Part shown: positions 28,962 to 37,590 of the stretch, one piece after another
Layout of the letters: each line of letters opens with the position of its first letter
How positions within the stretch are numbered: position 1 is the stretch's first letter
DNA from: Erysipelothrix aquatica
GTDB lineage: Bacteria; Bacillota_I; Bacilli_A; Erysipelotrichales; Erysipelotrichaceae
Direction of reading: 5' to 3'
Assembly: GCF_009828775.2 (NCBI RefSeq)
Contig: NZ_WTSY02000013.1
Span: forward strand, 1 to 58,227
DNA length: 58,227 bases
Notes under the pieces: generated by a model
What the model saw: the letters and a program-made list of their open reading frames with translations, nothing else
Told to the model about the DNA's origin: nothing
The model's database searches: none
Position numbers and translations under genes: made by a program

Positions 28962-30152
28962 ATGTTAGAAGACAAAATAAAAATACTATATCCTCATTAT
29001 CGGGAAGTACTCGATGTGGCCATCGATTCGACGATAACAGGATATATCATTAATGGTAATACGATACGCGGATCATCTGACGTGATGGCTTTTTATGGCG
29101 CACTGGATCGTATTCAAGGCGTTGAGGCAATTCACCAAAAAGCGTGGATTCAAGAACGTGGTGTTCATATTGATATGGGACGTAAATATTTTTCGAAAAC
29201 GTGGTTTTTTAATCTAATTGAAGTCATGGCTAAGCAAAAACTTAATACATTGCAAATTCATATATCAGAAAACGAAGGGTTTCGGCTTGCGTTGGATGGT
29301 TATGAATCGCTATGTTCACCAGAGCATCTAACAACGTTGGAGATGCGCGATATCATTCGCTATGCTAATTACTTTTATATAAAAGTTATTCCATCGTTTG
29401 ATACACCAGGACATCTAAAATATATCCTTAAGGATTATCCACAGTACCAATTAAAGGGAAACGAATCAGCCTTAGATATTACAAATCCTAGAGCTCGTCG
29501 ATTCATTAAGGGAATGTTAGGGAGTGTAATGGAGTGTTTCTATACATCCCAAATTATTCATATCGGTGGCGATGAGTTTATTCCATTTGAAAATTATGGT
29601 GATTATCCGCAACTCGAAGCCTATGCGAAAGCTCATTTTAGTCCTGATGCAACGGGAGTTGATACCTACATCGACTACATTAATGACATTGCAAATTACG
29701 TCTATGAGTATAAAAAAGAAGTACGTGTTTGGAATGACGGGTTGTATCGTACAAACCAGAAACCAATCGTCAAACTGGATAAACATGTTCAAGTGACCTA
29801 TTGGACGAGCTGGAACCAATACATGGCACCAGTAGAAACGTTTATAAAGCATAAACATAAAGTGCTCAATTTTATGGATCAATATCTCTATTTTGTATTG
29901 GGTGAAAAAGCAGGATATACATATCCGACTGTAGATAAAATACAGGCATCATTTGAGCCACATACATTTCCATTACGCCATGAACTTGCTTCTGAGCAGC
30001 GTGTCCAAGTTATCTCTGACACATCAGAACAATACTTGGGAAGCTACTTTGCGATATGGTGTGATGACCCTAATGCACTGTCACAGACAGCTGTATTAGC
30101 CATGATTACACCATTAATTGAAGCGTTTGGAGGTAAATTATGGCGCGACTAA
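28962..30152 (+). CDS. GH20 beta-N-acetylhexosaminidase, cytoplasmic
   Basis: A 396-residue glycoside hydrolase of family 20, which removes terminal beta-linked GlcNAc or GalNAc by substrate-assisted catalysis. The catalytic pair is Asp204-Glu205 in IHIGGDEF. GVHIDMGRKYFS and IPSFDTPGH are family motifs, and the substrate-clamping Trp residues lie near VRVWNDG and YWTSWNQY. There is no signal peptide, so it acts on imported oligosaccharides. AAAAGGAG precedes the ATG. It is the first gene of the N-glycan locus, 130 bp before the importer. The linkage preferred is not readable; trimming GlcNAc from N-glycan fragments is inferred from context. Confidence 0.9.
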   Translation: MLEDKIKILYPHYREVLDVAIDSTITGYIINGNTIRGSSDVMAFYGALDRIQGVEAIHQKAWIQERGVHIDMGRKYFSKTWFFNLIEVMAKQKLNTLQIHISENEGFRLALDGYESLCSPEHLTTLEMRDIIRYANYFYIKVIPSFDTPGHLKYILKDYPQYQLKGNESALDITNPRARRFIKGMLGSVMECFYTSQIIHIGGDEFIPFENYGDYPQLEAYAKAHFSPDATGVDTYIDYINDIANYVYEYKKEVRVWNDGLYRTNQKPIVKLDKHVQVTYWTSWNQYMAPVETFIKHKHKVLNFMDQYLYFVLGEKAGYTYPTVDKIQASFEPHTFPLRHELASEQRVQVISDTSEQYLGSYFAIWCDDPNALSQTAVLAMITPLIEAFGGKLWRD

Positions 30153-30177
30153 ATATATGTATTCTACGTGTAAAATC

Positions 30178-30210
30178 TATAGTTTGTGCTTTTTTACATA
30201 TATTTTGTCC
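30178..30210 (+). promoter_or_regulatory. Direct repeat, candidate YesN-type binding site
   Basis: TATAGTTTGTGC (30178-30189) and TATATTTTGTCC (30199-30210) fit TATAxTTTGTxC and are spaced 21 bases start to start, two helical turns. A third copy, TATAGTTTGTCC, is at 40872-40883 upstream of the GH125 gene. The spacing suits an AraC-family activator. Binding is inferred. Confidence 0.45.
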
Positions 30211-30224
30211 CTATATTAAACAAA

Positions 30225-30239
30225 ATGTAAGCGGTACAA
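30225..30239 (+). promoter_or_regulatory. Probable cre site (CcpA)
   Basis: ATGTAAGCGGTACAA fits WTGNAANCGNWNNCW with one mismatch. It overlaps a possible -10 (TACAAT, 30235-30240) of the importer operon, as expected for glucose repression. Confidence 0.55.
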
Positions 30240-30282
30240 TTAGGATGTCACAAGGCAAACTGTATAACAACTGGGGTGATAG

Positions 30283-31218
30283 ATGATGAAACAGTTTATA
30301 AAAGACATGCGCAAGAATTGGGTCTTGCTACTAATGGCATTACCTGGTGCGCTTTGGATGATTTTCTTCTTCTACATTCCGGTATTCGGAAACGTAGTCG
30401 CATTCAAAGACTTCCGATTCTCCAGTGATGGTGGATTCCTACGAAGTCTTTACGAAAGTGAATGGGTAGGACTTAAGAACTTTGAGTTCCTCTTCAGTTC
30501 CGATAATGCATGGATCATAACCCGTAATACCGTACTCTACAACCTGGGATTCATAGTAATTGGTACAGCCTGTGCTGTTGCCCTTGCTATAGTCATGAGT
30601 ATGTTACGGAATAAACGCCGCGTGAAAACGTACCAAACGGCAATGATGTTCCCATATTTTATCTCATGGATCATAATTTCATCCTTCGTATATTCCTTCC
30701 TTAGCCCTGACAAGGGTATTGTAAACCGCGTGATGGTAAATATGGGATCGTCGCCAATTAATTGGTATACAGATCCAACCTACTGGCCGTTTATTATTAT
30801 CTTTATTGGGATTTGGAAGAACCTTGGTTATCAAAGTGTTATCTACTTTGCATCAATCATGGGAATTGATCCAACATATTATGAAGCAGCTAAAATTGAC
30901 GGTGCTAACCGTTGGCAACAAATTCGACATGTTACAATTCCACAAATTGTACCATTAATTAGTATCTTGATGATTCTCGCAGTTGGTAATATCATGCGAG
31001 CAGACTTCGGTCTCTTCTATAACGTACCTCGAAATTCAGGACCATTAACACCAGTAACACAAGTTCTCGATACATTCGTCTATAAAGGATTGGCTGCATC
31101 GGGTGACTTAGGAATGTCGTCCGCGGCGGGACTTTATCAATCTGTCGTAGGTTTGGTGATCTTGGTAGGAGCGAACTCAATTGTTCGAAAACTCGACCCT
31201 GATTCAAGCTTATTCTAG
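30283..31218 (+). CDS. Oligosaccharide ABC transporter permease 1 (LplB type)
   Basis: A 311-residue inner-membrane permease of the CUT1/LplB class with six predicted helices. The EAA loop that contacts the ATPase is YYEAAKIDGANRWQQIRHVTIPQI. The ribosome site GGGGTG precedes two adjacent ATG codons (30283 and 30286). Next come the second permease and the binding protein, the order seen for pneumococcal N-glycan importers. No ATPase gene is in the locus, so a shared MsmK-like ATPase must energise it. Confidence 0.92.
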   Translation: MMKQFIKDMRKNWVLLLMALPGALWMIFFFYIPVFGNVVAFKDFRFSSDGGFLRSLYESEWVGLKNFEFLFSSDNAWIITRNTVLYNLGFIVIGTACAVALAIVMSMLRNKRRVKTYQTAMMFPYFISWIIISSFVYSFLSPDKGIVNRVMVNMGSSPINWYTDPTYWPFIIIFIGIWKNLGYQSVIYFASIMGIDPTYYEAAKIDGANRWQQIRHVTIPQIVPLISILMILAVGNIMRADFGLFYNVPRNSGPLTPVTQVLDTFVYKGLAASGDLGMSSAAGLYQSVVGLVILVGANSIVRKLDPDSSLF

Positions 31219-31227
31219 GAGGACATT

Positions 31228-32148
31228 ATGGATAAAAAAACTAAGAAACGAATTGCAAGTGTAGAAGTTCGAAGTTTTGGTAGAAAAACAGACCTATTCT
31301 TCTCAATCTTCCTTGGAATCATTGCATTATCGTGTTTATTCCCGTTCTTCTTTATTATCGCAGTATCCTTTACCAGTGAGTCAGCATTAGCGATTCAAGG
31401 GTATCGATTGATACCTGGAGAATTTAGTTTAGATGGATATAAATACTTGTATGAATTCAAAGGACAACTTCTATCGTCATTAGGTGTTACCGTATTTATT
31501 ACTGTAGTAGGTACAATTATCAATACAACATTTACCTCTACATATGCATACGCAATTTCAAGACAAAACTTTAAATATCGAAAATTCTTTACGAAATTTG
31601 CATTACTTACGATGTTATTCTCGGCAGGGATGATTCCAAACTACTTGGTTGTTACCAAGATGCTGGGACTTCGTAACTCGATTTGGGCCCTAATTTTGCC
31701 AATGGCATTGAGCCCATTCAACATTATGGTTATGCGTACTTTCTTTAAAAAGACAGTACCAGATGCCATTATTGAATCAGCCCGTATTGACGGTGCAAGT
31801 GAACTTCGAATCTTTGTACAGATTGTTGTTCCACTTGCAGTTCCAGGAATTGCGACAATCAGTTTATTTGCCGCATTAGGATTCTGGAATGACTGGTTTA
31901 ACGCACTCTTGTATATCACTTCTGATAACTTATACCCACTTCAATATCTGTTGATGCAGATCCAATCAAATCTGGACTACATCGCGAAGAACGTTGGAAA
32001 CGCGGGAATCAGTGCTGGGATGTCAATCCCACGTGAAGCGACACGAATGGCAATGGTCGTAATTTCGACATTACCAATTGCACTTACATATCCGTTCTTC
32101 CAAAAATACTTCGTCTCAGGATTGACTATCGGTGGCGTTAAGGAATAA
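31228..32148 (+). CDS. Oligosaccharide ABC transporter permease 2 (YtcP type)
   Basis: A 306-residue permease with six predicted helices, the partner of the preceding protein. The EAA motif is in PDAIIESARIDGASELRIFVQIVVPLA. The basic N-terminus (MDKKTKKRIASVEVRSFGRK) is cytoplasmic. It lies 9 bp after permease 1 behind AGGAGG. Conservation of the pair with a large lipoprotein places the system among complex-glycan CUT1 importers (YtcP/LplC group). Confidence 0.92.
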   Translation: MDKKTKKRIASVEVRSFGRKTDLFFSIFLGIIALSCLFPFFFIIAVSFTSESALAIQGYRLIPGEFSLDGYKYLYEFKGQLLSSLGVTVFITVVGTIINTTFTSTYAYAISRQNFKYRKFFTKFALLTMLFSAGMIPNYLVVTKMLGLRNSIWALILPMALSPFNIMVMRTFFKKTVPDAIIESARIDGASELRIFVQIVVPLAVPGIATISLFAALGFWNDWFNALLYITSDNLYPLQYLLMQIQSNLDYIAKNVGNAGISAGMSIPREATRMAMVVISTLPIALTYPFFQKYFVSGLTIGGVKE

Positions 32149-32202
32149 GAGGATATAAAATATTGCCTATTTATGAAGTTTTAGAGGAAGAGGAGGACTA
32201 TC

Positions 32203-33657
32203 ATGAAAAAAGGCGCATTAAAATTTGCAGTAGTAGCATTAGCATTCTTGTTAGTGTTAACAGGCTGTGGTTCAAAGAAAGGTGCTGAAGGAACGGGTTC
32301 AGGCGAAACTGTAACTTTACAAGTCTACCAAATTGGGGACGCACCAAAAAACATTAAAGAGTTAACAGACAAAATTAACACTATTTCAGAGAAAGAAATT
32401 GGCGTTAAAGTTAACTTCACATACATTGGTTGGGGAGATTATGACCAAAAAATGTCTGTAATGGTTACAGCAGGGGACGAATTTGATATCGCGTTTGCTC
32501 AAAACTATACAGTTAATGCTCAAAAAGGAGCATATGCTGACTTAACAGATCTTGCAAAAACACATGCAAAAGAATTCTTTGATTCAGTAGACCCAATTTA
32601 CTACGACGGTAACGTTGTGAATGGAAAACTATACGGTTTCCCAGTCAACGGTAACGTATTTGCGGCTCAAATGTTATCATTCAACGGTGAGCTATTAGAC
32701 AAATATAACTTAGACATCTCAAATGTTAAAACATATGCAGATGCAGAGCCAATGTTACAAACAATTAAAGACAACGAACAACAAACTGTACCATTCGCAA
32801 TTGGTAAAACATTCAAAGCTAACTTAGGTAACTTTGACTACATCTTAGGTGATGCACTACCATTCGCAGTAAACATTGATGGTGATCAAACACAAATTAT
32901 CAACCCATTCGAAACAGAAGCTGGTATGCAACGTCTACGTGAATTACACGATCTATACAACAAAGGATTAATTCCTACTGATGCAGCAACAAATGATACA
33001 TCATACGACTTGAACAACAACACATGGTTCATGCGTCAAGAAACTCAAGGTGCTGCTGACTACGGTGATAACTTATTAACACAAGTTGCTGGTAAGAAAA
33101 TCGTATCACGTCCATTAAACAATAACTTAAAATCAACAGCTCAAGCTCAAATGGCTAACTTCGTTGTTGCTCAAAACTCAAAAAATAAAGAAGCAGCAGT
33201 TAAATGGTTAAACCTATTGAACACAAATGCTGAAATGATGAATACATTAGTATACGGTATTGAAGGCGAATCATGGGAAAAAGTAGGGGATAAACACCTC
33301 AAATTCTTAGATGGATATAAAGAAGGTTTCCACATGGCAGCATGGAATACAGGAAACTCAGAATTATTACTTCAACCAGAAAATGTAACAACAGAAATGA
33401 TCGAAAAACGTGAAGCAGATACTAAAGCAGCTACAGTTTCACCAATCTTAGGATTCAACTTTGTTACAGACTCAGTTAAAACAGAAATCAGTAACGTTAC
33501 AAACGTTGTTGACGAATACTATGCAGTATTACATACAGGTACAGTTAACCCTGATGAAGTCGTTCCAACATTCATTGCTAAATTAAAAGAAGCAGGATAC
33601 GAAACGATTCAAAAAGAAATGCAAAAACAATTTGACGAATTTAGCAAAAAAGCTTAA
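32203..33657 (+). CDS. Oligosaccharide-binding lipoprotein of ABC importer
   Basis: A 484-residue extracellular solute-binding protein of the CUT1 family, anchored through Cys22 of the lipobox LTGC. It captures oligosaccharides for the two permeases. The mature region begins with VTLQVYQIGDAPKN and contains many Asn and aromatic residues typical of glycan binders. Strong ribosome site GAGGAGG; codon use is biased to a few codons (TTA, ACA, GAA), suggesting high expression. A stable hairpin follows, so this gene may be expressed above or apart from the downstream genes. High-mannose or related glycans are the likely ligand, inferred from the hydrolases. Confidence 0.92.
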   Translation: MKKGALKFAVVALAFLLVLTGCGSKKGAEGTGSGETVTLQVYQIGDAPKNIKELTDKINTISEKEIGVKVNFTYIGWGDYDQKMSVMVTAGDEFDIAFAQNYTVNAQKGAYADLTDLAKTHAKEFFDSVDPIYYDGNVVNGKLYGFPVNGNVFAAQMLSFNGELLDKYNLDISNVKTYADAEPMLQTIKDNEQQTVPFAIGKTFKANLGNFDYILGDALPFAVNIDGDQTQIINPFETEAGMQRLRELHDLYNKGLIPTDAATNDTSYDLNNNTWFMRQETQGAADYGDNLLTQVAGKKIVSRPLNNNLKSTAQAQMANFVVAQNSKNKEAAVKWLNLLNTNAEMMNTLVYGIEGESWEKVGDKHLKFLDGYKEGFHMAAWNTGNSELLLQPENVTTEMIEKREADTKAATVSPILGFNFVTDSVKTEISNVTNVVDEYYAVLHTGTVNPDEVVPTFIAKLKEAGYETIQKEMQKQFDEFSKKA

Positions 33658-33667
33658 TGATCAAATG

Positions 33668-33699
33668 AAGGAGGGGGCATTGGCCCTCTCCTTTTTCTT
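33668..33699 (+). terminator. Terminator after binding-protein gene
   Basis: An 11-bp stem (AAGGAGGGGGC with GCCCTCTCCTT), ATTG loop and T5. It may be partly read through into the YesL-YesMN genes, although a separate promoter there cannot be excluded. Confidence 0.8.
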
Positions 33700-33757
33700 C
33701 GTAAAGCGCTATCATCAAAAATAGTATATAATTATAGAAGTAAGGAAGATGATGATT

Positions 33758-34360
33758 ATGGGAACCTATGTAAGTGATTTTTTTGACCGAATATATGTAT
33801 TGATCAAATTATCGTTAATGTTTTGGATTATGACGATGATGGGTGGAGTCGTTCTAGGCATTGGTCCAGCGTTCTCAAGTGTTGTTCAGTTGTATACCGA
33901 TCATGAGTGGACGCATCGTGATATGCGTTGGAAGCAGATCGGTACACTCTTTGTAAGTAATTTTAAAAGAGGAAATATGATTTTCTATACATATTTCTTG
34001 ATTATCGCAGTTTTGGCTTACAATATGTACCTTGCAGTACAAATTAGAGGTATCGCAATTTTATTTGTTCAATTCTTGATTGTTGCCGCATTTGTACTAA
34101 CAGTGTGTGCATATATCTATGCGGTCTTAATTGATAATAATTTTGAAATTTCATATAAAAACTTATTGAAGCTAAGTGCAATCGCAGTCATGGGGAACTT
34201 CTTTAGTGTCTTAAAATTATTGCTAGCAATGATTGTGGTAGGGTTTATTACGTCGAAATATATGGGTCTTTTACCATTCTTAACAATCGGTATGATTACA
34301 GTATTAGTATCCCGAATTGGGAAACCAATGATTGTAACCATCGATGAGCACATCGGATAG
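33758..34360 (+). CDS. YesL-like membrane protein (DUF624)
   Basis: A roughly 200-residue protein with five or six predicted membrane helices, typical of the YesL/DUF624 family that accompanies LplB/YtcP importers and YesMN regulators. Its biochemical role is unknown. The Shine-Dalgarno AAGGAAG is at 33742-33748, so the best start is ATG 33758 (MGTYVSDFF); ATGs at 33749 and 33752 are too close to it. It ends 2 bp before the histidine kinase gene and is probably coupled with it. Confidence 0.8.
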   Translation: MGTYVSDFFDRIYVLIKLSLMFWIMTMMGGVVLGIGPAFSSVVQLYTDHEWTHRDMRWKQIGTLFVSNFKRGNMIFYTYFLIIAVLAYNMYLAVQIRGIAILFVQFLIVAAFVLTVCAYIYAVLIDNNFEISYKNLLKLSAIAVMGNFFSVLKLLLAMIVVGFITSKYMGLLPFLTIGMITVLVSRIGKPMIVTIDEHIG

Positions 34361-34362
34361 TT

Positions 34363-36063
34363 ATGCAAAAGAAAAGCCTGATGAAACGTTTGATTCATAC
34401 ATATGCCGCGATACTAATTGTCGTTATACTCATCTTTTCGTTGATGGTGAGTTATGCAACAACACAGTCCGATCGAACGGCAGTACAGAATCAAGTGGAT
34501 CAAATAACGAAAAAAGTATCAGCAGTAACAGGGGGATATCAAACCGATTTACGACGTATGATCAATGATCTCTTTCCCGATCAGGCGCGTCTTGATAGTA
34601 TGCGTGATTACTTTTATATGGATTTTAGTAAGTATTATACGCAACAGTTGGGACGTCCACAGTTCCAACTTTTTCCGCGTGATGTCGAAAAACTCTATGA
34701 ACGCTACGATGCGATTGAAGGGTTTGTAATTTCGCTTGAGGCAACCAATGACATTTATCACTCAAGCCGAGATAACAAAATGGGAAGTAAGCCTGAGCAA
34801 TTACCTGATATCTCCGATTACATGGTCTTTTCCAGACCGATTATTAATTATGATGCATACCTACCGCTCGGAAATATCTATCTATACATTGACTACTCGG
34901 TATTTGATACGATTGTGCAACAGGAGCAACGATTTGTTGAACCTATTGTATTCCTACTTTCGAGTACGGGAAATATTCAATATCAATATAATATGGGGAA
35001 TGGCGATGTCTTACAAGAACACATCAAGACGCAGTATGAAACCCGTTCACCATTAGATTCCGCAATATTTGAACAGTATGTCTATAATCGTGTTGAGTTA
35101 TCAGATGGTTCGGTACTCATTGTAGCTGCTGATAAGCACGATATCTTTATGAAGTCATTCTCTACATATGCTTTGATTACTGCAGGAGGGACGTTCTTAA
35201 TTGTGATTCTACTGTTCGTCTTGTTTCGAACATTTGGACGTTATGATACACAAGTGAACGATGTGTTGGGAACCATGGAGCGTGTGCGTCGTGGTAATGT
35301 TTCAGATCGTATTGAAATTCAAAATAAAGAGGATGAGCTTCTTACTATTTCCCAGGCAATTAACGAGACCTTGGACAGCATGAATCGTTATATTAAACAA
35401 ATTTATCAGATGGAGATTCGCCAACAGGATATTAATATGCGTGCCTTACAATCACAAATAAATCCTCATTTCTTATACAATACATTAGAATTTATTCGAA
35501 TGTATGCTGTCTCGGAAGGTGTTAATGAATTAGCGGATATCGTCTACACATTCTCTACATTGCTTCGCAACAACATTTCGTTAGAGAAGACAACGACTCT
35601 CGCGAAAGAACTGGAATTTGTTGAAAAGTACGTTTATTTACATCAGATGCGATATCCCAATAAGATTGCCTATAAATTTGATGTAGCTGAGAATTTTGAA
35701 ATGATTAGCATTCCTAAATTTACGCTGCAACCTTTGATTGAAAACTATTTTGTACACGGTGTTAACTATCGTCGTGTTGATAACGCCATTAAAGTCGCAG
35801 TCTACAAAGACAATAAACGAATTCACATAAAAGTATCGGATAATGGCCGAGGGGTCACGGATGAAGTCTTAGCGACAATTCGTCAACGCTTGCAAGAATC
35901 TGAATTTGATTTGGATAACGACAAGTCAGTAGGGCTTGTGAATGTTCATGAACGATTGAAAGTATTCTACAAAGACAATGACTATCGTATGGAAGTAGCA
36001 CATAGTGATAATGGAGGATTTGAGGTTTTAATTAGTTTTATAGAGGAGGAATCGGATGTATAA
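34363..36063 (+). CDS. Sensor histidine kinase, YesM/LytS type
   Basis: A 566-residue membrane sensor. Helix 1 is at about 11-31 and helix 2 at about 268-289; between them lies an extracellular domain of about 235 residues. A HAMP linker follows (290-340). The phospho-acceptor is His369 in SQINPHFLYNTLEF, the His_kinase domain of the YesM class. The C-terminal ATPase has DNGRGV and GLVNVHERL. It probably senses extracellular sugars or the liganded binding protein. A related system in pneumococcus (TCS07) responds to host glycans. It overlaps the response regulator gene by 8 bases. Confidence 0.92.
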   Translation: MQKKSLMKRLIHTYAAILIVVILIFSLMVSYATTQSDRTAVQNQVDQITKKVSAVTGGYQTDLRRMINDLFPDQARLDSMRDYFYMDFSKYYTQQLGRPQFQLFPRDVEKLYERYDAIEGFVISLEATNDIYHSSRDNKMGSKPEQLPDISDYMVFSRPIINYDAYLPLGNIYLYIDYSVFDTIVQQEQRFVEPIVFLLSSTGNIQYQYNMGNGDVLQEHIKTQYETRSPLDSAIFEQYVYNRVELSDGSVLIVAADKHDIFMKSFSTYALITAGGTFLIVILLFVLFRTFGRYDTQVNDVLGTMERVRRGNVSDRIEIQNKEDELLTISQAINETLDSMNRYIKQIYQMEIRQQDINMRALQSQINPHFLYNTLEFIRMYAVSEGVNELADIVYTFSTLLRNNISLEKTTTLAKELEFVEKYVYLHQMRYPNKIAYKFDVAENFEMISIPKFTLQPLIENYFVHGVNYRRVDNAIKVAVYKDNKRIHIKVSDNGRGVTDEVLATIRQRLQESEFDLDNDKSVGLVNVHERLKVFYKDNDYRMEVAHSDNGGFEVLISFIEEESDV

Positions 36064-37552
36064 AGTAATCTTAATTGATGATGAGTATATGATTTTACAG
36101 GGGTTACAGAAGCTTATTCAATGGGACCAACTGGGTATTGAATTAGTAGGAACCTTTGATGATGGTATCGACGCTTTGGATTATGTTCGCGAAAATCCTG
36201 TAGATATTGTAATTACGGATGTGAGTATGCCTGTTATGACGGGAATTGAATTTGTCGCACAATCGCAAGAAGAAGACATCAACTTTAATTTTATTATTTT
36301 GTCAGGGTATCAAGAATTTGAATATGTCAAAGAGGGGATTCGTCTTGGTGCAGAAAATTTCATCCTTAAACCAATTGATACGGTTGAGTTGAATGGCTCG
36401 ATTCGTAAAATAGTTCAAAAGCTAGATGAAGAAAAGTATCACGAGCAGGGAGATGAAATTCTCTTCCGGAATACAGTTATTCGTTGGTTAACAGGGGAAA
36501 TTGATTCAGTCGATTTACGTCGTATCTTAAAACAATTAGGGCATCGTCTTGAGTTAACTGACTTGTATTCGGTGATTGCAATTGGGGGTGTCACTGAAAC
36601 ACGTAAAACAGTTTGGAATCATTTCATGAAAGAGATGATGATTCCGTACTATGCTTACATGGGGGAAGAACTGTATATTATCATTGAGGGTTCAAATCTT
36701 CGTTTCGATCAAGTCCGTAAGGGAATCATTCATCTCATTATTAAAGAAGATGAAAAAATTGCGATTGGTGATTTGTTTGTAAAGTTTGATCAAATTCATC
36801 GTAGTTATGACCATGCCTCAGCACTCTTGGAAATTGTTGAGTTTTATGACGATGATTCGTACTTGCGTGATCAAAGTATTAAAGATAGCACGAGCATCGA
36901 AATGAATGCCAAAATATCGTTCGAGAAATTCCATCAATCACTTGCTTTAGGTGATGGTGCAGGAATTCGTGAAGAGATGAAAGGTCTAATCGATGAGGCG
37001 ATTGTAACCAATCCACAACCAGAGTATATACGCTATATTGCGTTTATTGTTTTTTCAGACATTTACCGTCATTATAATCGTATGTCCTCCGAGCATTACT
37101 ACTCAAATCTCAAATTGTTACATGGTGCAAACTCAATCGGCGAAATTTTAGATGTCCTTGAGTCATCTATTGAGGTTAATCATGCGCAAACTGATGTCAA
37201 ACAGTACAATGTGAACGTTCAAAAAGCACTGCAAATGATTCATCAGAATTACACTGATGACCTAACAATTGGAACGATTGCAGACTCATTACATTTAAAC
37301 GCGATGTATCTCGGACAGATTTTTAAGAAAGAAACGGGACTTAGCTTCTCACAATATTTAAACCAACACCGCATTAAAAAAGCGCAGAATCTTTTGATGC
37401 AATCAAGTCATAATGTGAATGAAATAGCGGAACTGGTTGGCTATACAAGTTCTGGATACTTCTACAAAAACTTTAAGAAGGAATGTGGAATTTCTCCTCG
37501 AGAGTTCCGTGAACGATGGCACAAGAATGGCGACGTCCTTCAGTTAGACTAA
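36056..37552 (+). CDS. Response regulator with AraC DNA-binding domain (YesN type)
   Basis: A 498-residue regulator. The receiver domain (1-120) has Asp8/Asp9 and the phospho-acceptor Asp55 in IVITDVSMP, all intact. A central region of unknown fold follows (about 135-380). The C-terminal AraC/XylS domain (about 395-498) has two helix-turn-helix units: NYTDDLTIGTIADSLHLN and HNVNEIAELVGYTSSGYF. GAGGAGG lies just before the ATG inside the kinase gene. It likely activates the importer and perhaps the mannosidase operon. Confidence 0.93.
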   Translation: MYKVILIDDEYMILQGLQKLIQWDQLGIELVGTFDDGIDALDYVRENPVDIVITDVSMPVMTGIEFVAQSQEEDINFNFIILSGYQEFEYVKEGIRLGAENFILKPIDTVELNGSIRKIVQKLDEEKYHEQGDEILFRNTVIRWLTGEIDSVDLRRILKQLGHRLELTDLYSVIAIGGVTETRKTVWNHFMKEMMIPYYAYMGEELYIIIEGSNLRFDQVRKGIIHLIIKEDEKIAIGDLFVKFDQIHRSYDHASALLEIVEFYDDDSYLRDQSIKDSTSIEMNAKISFEKFHQSLALGDGAGIREEMKGLIDEAIVTNPQPEYIRYIAFIVFSDIYRHYNRMSSEHYYSNLKLLHGANSIGEILDVLESSIEVNHAQTDVKQYNVNVQKALQMIHQNYTDDLTIGTIADSLHLNAMYLGQIFKKETGLSFSQYLNQHRIKKAQNLLMQSSHNVNEIAELVGYTSSGYFYKNFKKECGISPREFRERWHKNGDVLQLD

Positions 37553-37553
37553 C

Positions 37554-37586
37554 AAAAAGGAAGAACAATCTTTGTTCTTCCTTTTT
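37554..37586. terminator. Bidirectional terminator after the YesN gene
   Basis: A long stem (AAAAAGGAAGAACAA with TTGTTCTTCCTTTTT) separates the regulator gene from the convergent GH92 gene. Confidence 0.9.
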
Positions 37587-37590
37587 TAGT

